Assembly (NCBI GenBank): GCA_028527945.1 | Contig: JAQQAK010000470.1 | Span: forward strand, 1-7,110 | Reading direction: 5' to 3' | DNA length: 7,110 nucleotides | Source of the DNA: Spirochaetaceae bacterium | Lineage (GTDB): Bacteria; Spirochaetota; Spirochaetia; UBA9216 | Part shown: positions 1-5,129 of the stretch, one piece after another | How the letters are laid out: every line of letters begins with the position of its first letter | Position numbering within the stretch: position 1 is the stretch's first letter | Position numbers and translations under genes: made by a program | The notes under the pieces: generated by a model | Told to the model about the DNA's origin: nothing | Seen by the model: the letters and a program-made list of their open reading frames with translations, nothing else | Database searches by the model: none

Positions 1-988
1 AAAGAAGGTTTTTCTCTTTAGCCACACAATCTTCTGCCTGCCTTGAGATCTCAACACGACGTTCTCCAAGCATTTTACTCTGATTTTCTTTTCCATTCTT
101 TTCAAGGTCAATACCATATAACTTTTTCTGAGTCTCTATTAAATCAGATTCCATTGTATTAACAAGATCAAGATTTTCTTCTAAAGATTCATTTATTTCA
201 TCAATCTCTTCTGTTAACGAGTTTTTATTTTCTTCCTTTTCTTTTAAATTATTCTCAGCAGAATGTGTGTTGTCCATAACCTCACGAAGTCGCAACAACT
301 GTAAATCAAGTTCAGCTTCAAAAATCTGATTTTTAAGATCTCTATATTTTATGGTTTTATCTGCCTGGCTTTTTAAAGAATCATGAGAACGTTTTACTTC
401 ACTGAGAATACTTTCTACCTGACGCATATTCTCTTCGGTTTTATTTAGCTTTCTTTCAGCCTCTGCGCCACGCATTTTAAATCTGGTTATACCTGCGGCT
501 TCTTCAAACAAGTAGCGTCTTTCTTCTGGTTTATTTGACAGAATCTGATCAATTTTACCTTGCTCCATTATTGAATACGCAGATTTGCCTATTCCTGTAT
601 CAAAAAATAGCTCACGAAGCTCTTTTAGTTTGACCTGAGCACCATTTATATAATATTCACTTTCTCCAGAGCGGTACAATCTTCTTTTTACTGATATTTC
701 TGGCATATCAAGTTCAAGAATACCTTGATCATTTGAAATTATAAGATTTACTTCAGCAACATTTAACGCCTTTCGAGTTTCAGTACCATTAAAAATGATA
801 TCTTCCATTTTTTCTGCACGAAGAGTTTTTGAAGACTGCTCACCTAAAACCCATTTAATTGAATCTACAACATTACTTTTTCCACATCCATTTGGACCCA
901 GCAAAGCCGAGATGCCTTCACTGAACTCTACAACCGTTCTGTCAGCAAATGATTTGAATCCGAATATTTCAATGCTTTTTAAAAACAC
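1..988 (-). CDS. smc: Chromosome segregation ATPase SMC, N-terminal part (partial, runs off left edge)
   Basis: SMC forms the ATP-driven clamp that, with ScpA and ScpB, organises and segregates the chromosome. The visible 329 codons begin MFLKSIEIFGFKSFADRT and carry Walker A GPNGCGKS at about residues 31-38. An R-loop-like segment follows near residue 57 (TLRAEKMEDIIFNG), then a Q-loop MEQGKIDQIL near residue 143. From about residue 170 the Glu/Lys-rich heptad sequence is the start of the first coiled-coil arm. The hinge, second arm, ABC signature and Walker B lie outside the window. The start is GTG at 986-988: GGAG (plus 994-997) lies 5 nt upstream, and the nearby ATG at 988-990 is out of frame and hits a stop after two codons. 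It is divergent from rnhB across an AT-rich spacer. The family assignment is secure; no missing key residue is seen in the N-terminal head. Confidence 0.96.
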   Translation of the reverse strand, partial: MFLKSIEIFGFKSFADRTVVEFSEGISALLGPNGCGKSNVVDSIKWVLGEQSSKTLRAEKMEDIIFNGTETRKALNVAEVNLIISNDQGILELDMPEISVKRRLYRSGESEYYINGAQVKLKELRELFFDTGIGKSAYSIMEQGKIDQILSNKPEERRYLFEEAAGITRFKMRGAEAERKLNKTEENMRQVESILSEVKRSHDSLKSQADKTIKYRDLKNQIFEAELDLQLLRLREVMDNTHSAENNLKEKEENKNSLTEEIDEINESLEENLDLVNTMESDLIETQKKLYGIDLEKNGKENQSKMLGERRVEISRQAEDCVAKEKNLL

Positions 989-1011
989 ATGCGCTCCGTT
1001 ATATTTATATA

Positions 1012-1043
1012 ATTATAATTCTTTCCAATTTTTAGAAATTATA
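1012..1043 (-). promoter_or_regulatory. Candidate smc promoter -10 boxes
   Basis: Two perfect TATAAT hexamers read on the minus strand at 1038-1043 and 1012-1017, upstream of the smc GTG at 988. The distal one has only a weak -35 match (TTTAGA, 18-bp spacing, overlapping the dyads at 1044-1081). The proximal one has no recognisable -35 and would give a leader of roughly 17 nt. The spacer is so AT-rich that chance TATAAT is likely, so the exact start site is uncertain. Confidence 0.35.
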
Positions 1044-1081
1044 AATCTAAAAGATTTTATATCTAAAAGATTTTTAATCTT
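1044..1081. repeat. Tandem AT-rich dyads in the smc-rnhB divergent spacer
   Basis: The 14-mer ATCTAAAAGATTTT occurs twice, at 1045-1058 and 1061-1074, with a 16-bp period. Each copy is centred on an inverted repeat: AATCT-AAA-AGATT at 1044-1056 and ATCT-AAA-AGAT at 1061-1071. A third overlapping perfect palindrome, AAGATT-TTT-AATCTT, spans 1067-1081. It is placed where it could act as an operator for the divergent smc and/or rnhB promoters, or simply bend DNA. No known regulator site is recognised. The rest of the 989-1233 spacer is A/T-rich with no gene visible. Confidence 0.55.
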
Positions 1082-1219
1082 ACTTTATTGAAAGAACAAT
1101 TAAAAAGAAAATTTTTCAACTTCTTTTTTTTACTTTATATAATTTTTTACAATTTGTAAAATTATTACTTCTAAAAAAATATTTTATCATAAAACATACT
1201 GAAATGAACAGCATATTCA

Positions 1220-1225
1220 TATAGT
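1220..1225 (+). promoter_or_regulatory. Candidate rnhB -10 box (possible leaderless transcript)
   Basis: TATAGT ends only 8 bp before the rnhB ATG at 1234, so a transcript from it would begin at or within 1-2 nt of the start codon. The best -35 resemblance is CTGAAA at 1199-1204 (4/6) with a short 15-bp spacer, so the call is tentative. Confidence 0.3.
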
Positions 1226-1233
1226 ATAAGGCC

Positions 1234-1803
1234 ATGTTAGAAACAAATAAAATTATCGCTGGAATAGATGAAGCCGGACGCGGCCCGCTTGCAGGCCCTG
1301 TTACAGCCGCGGCAGTTATTTTACCAAAAGATTTTGATACAAGTATTCTTAATGATTCAAAAAAACTCTCAGAAAAAAAACGTATTGCGGCAGCTGAAAT
1401 AATTAAAGAAAAAGCTTTGAGTTACGGAATTGGCTGGGTATGGCCGGATGAAATAGATAAAATAAACATACATAATGCAAGTCTTCTTGCCATGAAAAGA
1501 GCTGCAAGTGAATTATCTTTAAAAGCTGATGAATACTTTGTTGACGGTAAGTTTGAACCAGATATTGAAGGTAAAGTTACTGCTGTAATAAAGGGTGATG
1601 CCACAATCACAAGCATAATGGCTGCTTCAATTTTAGCAAAAACATCACGCGATAACTGGATGATTGAATATTCAAAAAAAGAAACGTTGTGGGAATTTGA
1701 AAAACACAAAGGTTACCCCACAAAACGTCACTCGGAACTTATTCGCAAACACGGATATTCAAAAATTCACAGAAGAACTTTTAATGTCCCTTATTGTTCC
1801 TGA
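1234..1803 (+). CDS. rnhB: Ribonuclease HII
   Basis: RNase HII endonucleolytically cleaves the RNA strand of RNA/DNA hybrids and starts ribonucleotide excision repair by nicking at misincorporated rNMPs in the cytoplasm. The 189-aa length is normal for the family. The signature GIDEAGRGPLAGPV spans residues 10-23. The predicted metal-binding acidic set is D12, E13, D104 (in YFVDGK) and D122 (in KGDATITSIMAASILAK). The conserved C-terminal GYPTKRHSELI...GYSKIHRRTF (160-183) is present. ATG 1234 is the only possible start because an in-frame TAG lies at 1222-1224. Its only SD-like bases (AAGG, 1228-1231) are 2 nt from the ATG, too close for normal use. The 3' end overlaps the convergent PUR gene by 23 bp, and no terminator is visible. 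All catalytic residues are intact. Confidence 0.97.
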   Translation: MLETNKIIAGIDEAGRGPLAGPVTAAAVILPKDFDTSILNDSKKLSEKKRIAAAEIIKEKALSYGIGWVWPDEIDKINIHNASLLAMKRAASELSLKADEYFVDGKFEPDIEGKVTAVIKGDATITSIMAASILAKTSRDNWMIEYSKKETLWEFEKHKGYPTKRHSELIRKHGYSKIHRRTFNVPYCS

Positions 1804-2023
1804 TGTAATCTAATGATTTCTGAAGCTCTTTTGAAAAAACTTCCAAATCTTCTTCAAAAACAACAATGGAATGTCGTTCATACCCTGTAGCGCCATGAGT
1901 TTTACTTTCTACAACGTTCAGAAATAAATCACCCTGACGGTTTTCTTTGACGTTAAAGAAATACGTTCTCTTTCCATTAGGTGTTATTGCCTTACATGAA
2001 AAAACTTCACCTCTAAGCCCCAT
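1781..2023 (-). CDS. PUR-family (DUF3276-like) nucleic-acid-binding protein
   Basis: A small 80-aa protein matching the bacterial PUR-alpha-like family, of which a Borrelia member has been characterised. These proteins bind single-stranded or purine-rich nucleic acid, and the single PUR repeat is thought to dimerise into a full PUR fold. Visible hallmarks are the GEVFSCKA beta strand, KRTYFFNVKENRQGDLFLNVVESK (about 18-41), RHSIVVFEEDLEVFSKEL (50-67) and a C-terminal helix KSLDYIRNN. The start ATG 2021-2023 is supported by an AGGA/GAAGG SD with a spacer of about 6 nt. It ends inside the 3' end of rnhB (convergent overlap 1781-1803). Upstream is a roughly 107-nt leader with a terminator-like hairpin, suggesting attenuation. 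Cellular target unknown; the family assignment rests on recognised motif pattern, not a search. Confidence 0.88.
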   Translation of the reverse strand: MGLRGEVFSCKAITPNGKRTYFFNVKENRQGDLFLNVVESKTHGATGYERHSIVVFEEDLEVFSKELQKSLDYIRNNKGH

Positions 2024-2045
2024 AATTTATCCTTCCCTCATATAT

Positions 2046-2070
2046 AAAAATGGCACCCAAAAAGGATGCC
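2046..2070 (-). terminator. Terminator-like hairpin just upstream of the PUR gene (candidate attenuator)
   Basis: Read on the minus strand, GGCATCC (2070-2064), a TTTTT loop and GGGTGCC (2058-2052) form a 7-bp stem with one U-G wobble, followed by A then five T (2050-2046). On the plus strand the same position would be an A-C mismatch, so the structure favours minus-strand RNA. It ends about 10 nt before the SD of the PUR gene. It can therefore act as a leader attenuator or as the 3' end of a short RNA. Confidence 0.6.
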
Positions 2071-2099
2071 GTTCTATATTAAGAACCGCTCTTGCGGTT
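2071..2099 (-). promoter_or_regulatory. Competing leader hairpins upstream of the attenuator-like stem
   Basis: A perfect 6-bp stem AACCGC/GCGGTT with a 4-nt loop spans 2084-2099. A second inverted repeat GTTCT/AGAAC spans 2071-2086. The two share 2084-2086 and cannot form fully together. They directly precede the terminator-like stem in the direction of minus-strand transcription. No known riboswitch or ribosomal-protein leader is recognised. Confidence 0.45.
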
Positions 2100-2136
2100 A
2101 CATTCAGTTTAATCTTGCTGTCTTATCAGCGCTGTC

Positions 2137-2165
2137 AATCTATACCAACTCATCGGTTATGTCAA
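2137..2165 (-). promoter_or_regulatory. Candidate promoter for the PUR gene leader
   Basis: A perfect TTGACA (-35) lies at 2165-2160 on the minus strand. The -10 is either TATAGA (2144-2139, preceded by TGG like an extended -10, 15-bp spacer) or TAGATT (2142-2137, 17-bp spacer). Transcription would begin near 2130 and give a leader of about 107 nt before the ATG at 2023. It sits downstream of the tRNA terminator, so it makes the PUR gene an independent unit. Confidence 0.55.
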
Positions 2166-2195
2166 ATAGATCGGCATATTTTTGTTATTTATTAT

Positions 2196-2222
2196 AAAAA
2201 AAAGCTCCTCTGAATGAGGAGC
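2196..2222 (-). terminator. Intrinsic terminator of the tRNA-Gly unit
   Basis: Minus-strand GCTCCTC (2222-2216), 5-nt loop, GAGGAGC (2210-2204): a perfect 7-bp GC-rich stem followed by eight T residues (2203-2196). It begins 9 nt after the tRNA discriminator base. This is a textbook rho-independent terminator closing a single-gene tRNA transcript. Confidence 0.93.
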
Positions 2223-2231
2223 AAAATTATA

Positions 2232-2303
<72 letters not shown>

Positions 2304-2323
2304 ACATCAATCTTGTAGTCAGA

Positions 2324-2352
2324 TTTATATCAAAAACCAAATTACTTGTCAA
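2324..2352 (-). promoter_or_regulatory. Sigma70-type promoter of tRNA-Gly
   Basis: Minus-strand TTGACA at 2352-2347 and TATAAA at 2329-2324 with exactly 17 bp between them, a near-consensus housekeeping promoter. The start site would be near 2317, about 14 nt upstream of the mature tRNA 5' end. It is the strongest promoter in the window, as expected for a stable RNA, and lies divergent to the sensor-kinase gene. Confidence 0.88.
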
Positions 2353-2406
2353 CCATTATTAAAAATTTAATAAAAAGTTTTTTTTAAATTACTGTTTTCA
2401 AGAAGG

Positions 2407-2412
2407 TATAAA
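2407..2412 (+). promoter_or_regulatory. Weak candidate -10 for the sensor kinase/regulator operon
   Basis: TATAAA lies 32 bp before the kinase ATG. The -35 at 17-bp spacing is only TTAAAT (2384-2389), a 3/6 match. No SD is seen in front of ATG 2445 (the preceding 20 nt are A/T only apart from isolated G/C), so the kinase is probably poorly translated or uses a non-SD mechanism. Confidence 0.25.
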
Positions 2413-2444
2413 ATATTTTTCTGATAGTATATATTATTAATTAT

Positions 2445-4157
2445 ATGCACTTTGAGTTCACTAATTATTTTATTCTGTCTTGTGTTTCTTCTATAATTGC
2501 CTCGACTTTAGCTGTATGTAGTCTACGCAAATATAAAGTACCTGGAATAAAAGCCTTCTCTGCCGCAATGTTTATAGGTTCGTTCTGGGCAATAACTCAA
2601 GGTCTTGAGTTTATGGGAGTAGAACTTTCAACTAAACTCTTTTTTGCTAATCTACAGTACATGGCCGGCCCTTTTGCGTCTATTCTTTGGTTTATACTAG
2701 TTTTAACTTTTACCGGAAGAGAACACTGGTTAAAGCCATTAGTTATTATTCCAATAATAACAATCCCATGCATTACAATTGTATTAGTATGGTTAGATCC
2801 ATATCTTGGTCTTGTTCGTTATGGATTTGAGATTGTAGATAAAGAGCCTTTTTCTGTAATTCATAAACATTATGGGATTTGGTTTTATATACACTATATT
2901 TATCTTGGCGTTCTGAATTTTGCCTCTTTTTTAATGCTTTTAACTACCATAATCAGGAAAGAAAAACTAAGAAGAGTTCAGGCTGTTTTCTTACTTTCAG
3001 GGTTAACGATAATAGCAGTTTCTAATGCGCTCTACGTCATAGGTATGCATCCTGTAAAAGAGTTTGATACCTCCCCCATTGTTTATATACTCGCAGCTGT
3101 TCTTTCAAGTATTGGAATAATAAGATTCAGTTTATTCCGATTAATTCCTTTAAGCCGTGATTTTGTTTTTGAGCAAATAGATATAGGCATTATTATTACA
3201 GATCTTAACATGAATGTTGTAGATATAAATAAAACAGCTGAAAATATTTTAGAGCTTAAAGAGCGTAAAATTATTGGAAAAAGAATTGATCAACTAATCG
3301 TTGAGCTTTTTTCTGATAATAATGAATTAACTGATGAAGTTATAAAAAATGTTTTTATAAAACAGGTTGAGATTAAAATAAATAATATTATAAAATTATA
3401 TGAATTTAAAATTATTCCACTTATGAACAGAAGCAATACTCACAATTGGTGGGCAATAATGATTACAGATCTTTCAGACACACAATCAGCTCGACAAGAA
3501 ATTTTTGAGCAGCAAAGTGAGATAGCAGTTCTAAAAGAACAGCAGAGGGTCTCACGAGATCTTCATGATAACCTAGGACAGATTCTCAGCTTCAATAAAA
3601 TTCAACTTCAAACAATAAAAAGAGAAATTAACTCAGAAAAAATAAATGAAGCATCTATTCACCTTGACCGGCTAATAGAAATATCAGATCAGACCCATAA
3701 ACAAATCAGAGAGTATGTTTATAATTTAAGACAAGACTATAATCCTGATAAGACCTTCACTGAAGTTATTGAAGATCTTATTAAAACAAGTTTTTCTAAT
3801 GTTAGTATTCAGATCTCTATCAATATCCATTCAGAAACAGAAAAATATCTTGCAATTACAGATAAAAGAATTCATCTTTTAAGTCTAACAAAAGAGGCAG
3901 TCAACAACAGCCTAAAACATTCTGGAGCTCAAGAGATTCAAATATACTCAGAAAAAAGGAATAATAAGATTTATTATTGCATAGCTGATAATGGCAAGGG
4001 AATTCCTCTCAATGTTATGGACAATCGTGAAAGAAAAACTTCAGGACTAAAGATTATGAGAGAAAGAGCTGTAATTACCGGTGGTAGGATTCAAATATCT
4101 ACATCCAAAAGCCTTGGCACTAATGTAATGGTCATTTATGATGAGAATAAGATATGA
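2445..4157 (+). CDS. 7TM-PAS sensor histidine kinase (HisKA_3 / NarX-DesK type)
   Basis: A 570-aa inner-membrane sensor kinase that autophosphorylates on His and donates to the adjacent regulator. About seven hydrophobic spans fall near residues 6-28, 36-56, 66-91, 98-117, 146-170, 178-200 and 210-232, resembling the histidine-kinase 7TM sensory domain. A PAS-like domain follows (about 240-345: FEQIDIGIIITDLNMNVVDI, GKRIDQL). The dimerisation helix holds RVSRDLHDNLGQ with the phospho-acceptor H374. The ATPase has the N box KEAVNNSLKHSGA (483-495), G1 DNGKGI (515-520), a G2-like GLKIMRER (534-541) and GTN at 558-560. The ATG at 2445 lacks an SD, but an in-frame stop at 2409-2411 and the need for TM1 leave no better start. 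It overlaps the regulator gene by ATGA. The signal sensed cannot be told; a 7TM+PAS input suggests a ligand sensed within the membrane or at its faces. Confidence 0.93.
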   Translation: MHFEFTNYFILSCVSSIIASTLAVCSLRKYKVPGIKAFSAAMFIGSFWAITQGLEFMGVELSTKLFFANLQYMAGPFASILWFILVLTFTGREHWLKPLVIIPIITIPCITIVLVWLDPYLGLVRYGFEIVDKEPFSVIHKHYGIWFYIHYIYLGVLNFASFLMLLTTIIRKEKLRRVQAVFLLSGLTIIAVSNALYVIGMHPVKEFDTSPIVYILAAVLSSIGIIRFSLFRLIPLSRDFVFEQIDIGIIITDLNMNVVDINKTAENILELKERKIIGKRIDQLIVELFSDNNELTDEVIKNVFIKQVEIKINNIIKLYEFKIIPLMNRSNTHNWWAIMITDLSDTQSARQEIFEQQSEIAVLKEQQRVSRDLHDNLGQILSFNKIQLQTIKREINSEKINEASIHLDRLIEISDQTHKQIREYVYNLRQDYNPDKTFTEVIEDLIKTSFSNVSIQISINIHSETEKYLAITDKRIHLLSLTKEAVNNSLKHSGAQEIQIYSEKRNNKIYYCIADNGKGIPLNVMDNRERKTSGLKIMRERAVITGGRIQISTSKSLGTNVMVIYDENKI

Positions 4158-4789
4158 ATAAAATGAAGCTTCTACTTGCAGATGATCACCCCATTTATAT
4201 AGAGGGGCTTGTTAATCTTCTGAAAAGCTATGACTATGAAATAGCAGCTTGTGTAAGTAACGGCCGGGAAGCGGTTGAGCAAGCGCTCAAACTAAAGCCA
4301 GATGCCATACTTATGGACGCTAATATGCCAGAGCTTAATGGAATTGACGCAACAATAGAAATAAAAAAAGCAGATCCCACCCTTAAAGTAATTATTCTAA
4401 CAGGGCTTGATGATGAGCAGACATTATTCAATGCTGTAAATGCCGGAGCCTCTGGTTTTCTTCTAAAAAATCTCGATGGAGATGAATTGAACAGAAGCCT
4501 GCAAGATCTAAAATCTGAAAAAAATCCATTTTCACCAGGACTACAGCAGACAATCCTTAACAAATTTAGAGAAGATGAAGTTAAAACAGAAAAGAATAAC
4601 AGCTGTTCAATAAATAAAAGGCATCTTGATATTCTCAAACATGTTGCGGAGGGTCTGACTTATAAAGAAATTGGAGACATTTTATTTATAAGCGAAAGGA
4701 CTGTAAAATACCATGTTAAAAAAATTAAAGAAAACTATAATATTACAAGCCACAGCCAATTGATTGAATTATATAAACGTTTTATATAA
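4154..4789 (+). CDS. NarL/LuxR-family response regulator
   Basis: A 211-aa cytoplasmic transcription factor, the cognate partner of the upstream kinase. The receiver domain (about 4-120) has the acidic pair D10/D11, phospho-acceptor D55 (in ILMDANMPELNGI), T83 and K105 (GFLLKN). A linker rich in K/E/N (about 138-152) leads to a GerE/LuxR-type helix-turn-helix (about 154-205): LTYKEIGDILFISERTVKYH gives the recognition helix. All phosphotransfer residues are intact, so it should be switched by phosphorylation. ATG 4154 overlaps the kinase TGA (ATGA), indicating translational coupling; an internal ATG at 4163 is an alternative with no better SD. Its last codons form part of the operon terminator. 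Targets are not shown; the exported-protein operon just downstream is the obvious candidate by adjacency only. Confidence 0.95.
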   Translation: MNKMKLLLADDHPIYIEGLVNLLKSYDYEIAACVSNGREAVEQALKLKPDAILMDANMPELNGIDATIEIKKADPTLKVIILTGLDDEQTLFNAVNAGASGFLLKNLDGDELNRSLQDLKSEKNPFSPGLQQTILNKFREDEVKTEKNNSCSINKRHLDILKHVAEGLTYKEIGDILFISERTVKYHVKKIKENYNITSHSQLIELYKRFI

Positions 4790-4796
4790 TTTTTTT
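4768..4796 (+). terminator. AT-stem intrinsic terminator embedded in the regulator 3' end
   Basis: The arms ATTATATAAA (4768-4777) and TTTATATAAT (4781-4790) are perfectly complementary around a CGT loop. The stem extends by one A-T pair, and a T run reaches 4796. The stem includes the last codons and the stop of the response regulator. No G-C pair is in the stem, so efficiency may be modest and some read-through into the envelope operon is possible. Confidence 0.65.
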
Positions 4797-4835
4797 CTAC
4801 GAAAATTAAGCAAGCTATAATCCTCAAAGCAAAAC

Positions 4836-4850
4836 ATTGAATAATTCAAT
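4836..4850. repeat. Perfect 15-nt palindrome ATTGAAT-A-ATTCAAT
   Basis: Seven-base arms around a single A. Its right arm also pairs with ATTGAA at 4898-4903, so it is one of two alternative structures in the spacer between the regulator gene and the microprotein. It could be half of an operator. Confidence 0.55.
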
Positions 4851-4903
4851 AGAGACTGTACTTCAATTGCACCAAAACTGTCCCCAAGTACAGTTTGATT
4901 GAA
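4845..4903. promoter_or_regulatory. Large imperfect dyad upstream of the envelope operon (operator or leader structure)
   Basis: ACTGTACTT (4855-4863) and AAGTACAGT (4886-4894) form a perfect 9-bp stem around a 22-nt loop. Outside a small internal bulge (AGAG/TTG), TTCAAT (4845-4850) pairs with ATTGAA (4898-4903), for 15 bp in total. It overlaps the -35 region of the only plausible local promoter, so as DNA it would be a good operator. If transcribed from upstream it would be a stable leader stem. It has no T run, so it is not a terminator. Confidence 0.55.
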
Positions 4904-4921
4904 ATAAAAGCCAGATAAAAT
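4895..4921 (+). promoter_or_regulatory. Weak candidate promoter of the envelope operon
   Basis: TAAAAT at 4916-4921 (-10, 5/6) with TTGATT at 4895-4900 (-35, 4/6) and a short 15-bp spacer. The transcript would start near 4928, about 30 nt before the microprotein ATG. The suboptimal spacing and overlap with the dyad suggest an activator-dependent or repressed promoter. Confidence 0.35.
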
Positions 4922-4957
4922 AGATGTCGAACAATTTTTTTATTCTGGAGGATAAAA

Positions 4958-5116
4958 ATGGGTAAAAAGAAAAAATCATCTAACACAATTATTATCGCGG
5001 TAATTTTTACCGTAGCGGGCTTTTTGGCCGGTCAATTTCTTCACATCCCAGCTCTAAACGAGTATAACCTATTTGGAGCAATGCATGCTCCAAGCGCTCA
5101 TCATCGGGAAAAATAA
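4958..5116 (+). CDS. 52-aa single-span membrane microprotein
   Basis: A short gene that a length cut-off would miss. The start ATG 4958 has one of the best SDs in the window (GGAGG at 4947-4951, 6-nt spacer). The protein opens with MGKKKK, then one hydrophobic span IIIAVIFTVAGFLAGQFL (about 11-28), then a polar tail with His and Met residues (H43, H48, H49). By the positive-inside rule the Lys-rich end is cytoplasmic and the tail is outside. There is no signal-peptidase or lipobox motif, so it should stay as an N-in anchor. The stop at 5114-5116 lies 13 nt before the next gene's ATG, implying cotranscription. It is not recognised as any known family; it could be a subunit, anchor or small regulator of the exported proteins that follow. 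Confidence 0.75.
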   Translation: MGKKKKSSNTIIIAVIFTVAGFLAGQFLHIPALNEYNLFGAMHAPSAHHREK

Positions 5117-5129
5117 TCTGGTGAAAGAC

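Noticed and set aside
988..990. ATG as smc start on the minus strand
   Set aside because: It is out of frame with the SMC protein and reaches TAA after two more codons; GTG at 986-988 with GGAG 5 nt upstream is the start.
795..1091. 98-aa plus-strand open frame
   Set aside because: It is antisense to the smc head domain for most of its length and has no SD or recognisable protein features.
1422..1709. 95-aa minus-strand open frame inside rnhB
   Set aside because: It is a shadow of the rnhB coding frame, which has intact catalytic motifs.
2061..2072. ATG-TAA minimal ORF and CAGCGCTG palindrome considered as leader control elements of the PUR gene (elements lie near 2098-2134 on the minus strand)
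   Set aside because: The start-stop pair has no SD, and the 8-bp palindrome is short and isolated; neither rises above chance.
1947..2213. 88-aa plus-strand open frame
   Set aside because: It runs antisense to the PUR gene, its leader and the tRNA terminator; no SD and no protein-like composition.
4234..4638. 134-aa minus-strand open frame
   Set aside because: It is entirely antisense to the response-regulator gene.
5073..5129. TTG start 19 codons upstream for the 156-aa lipoprotein
   Set aside because: It would put charged and polar residues before the signal peptide and overlap the microprotein; the ATG at 5130 starts the signal peptide and has its own SD.
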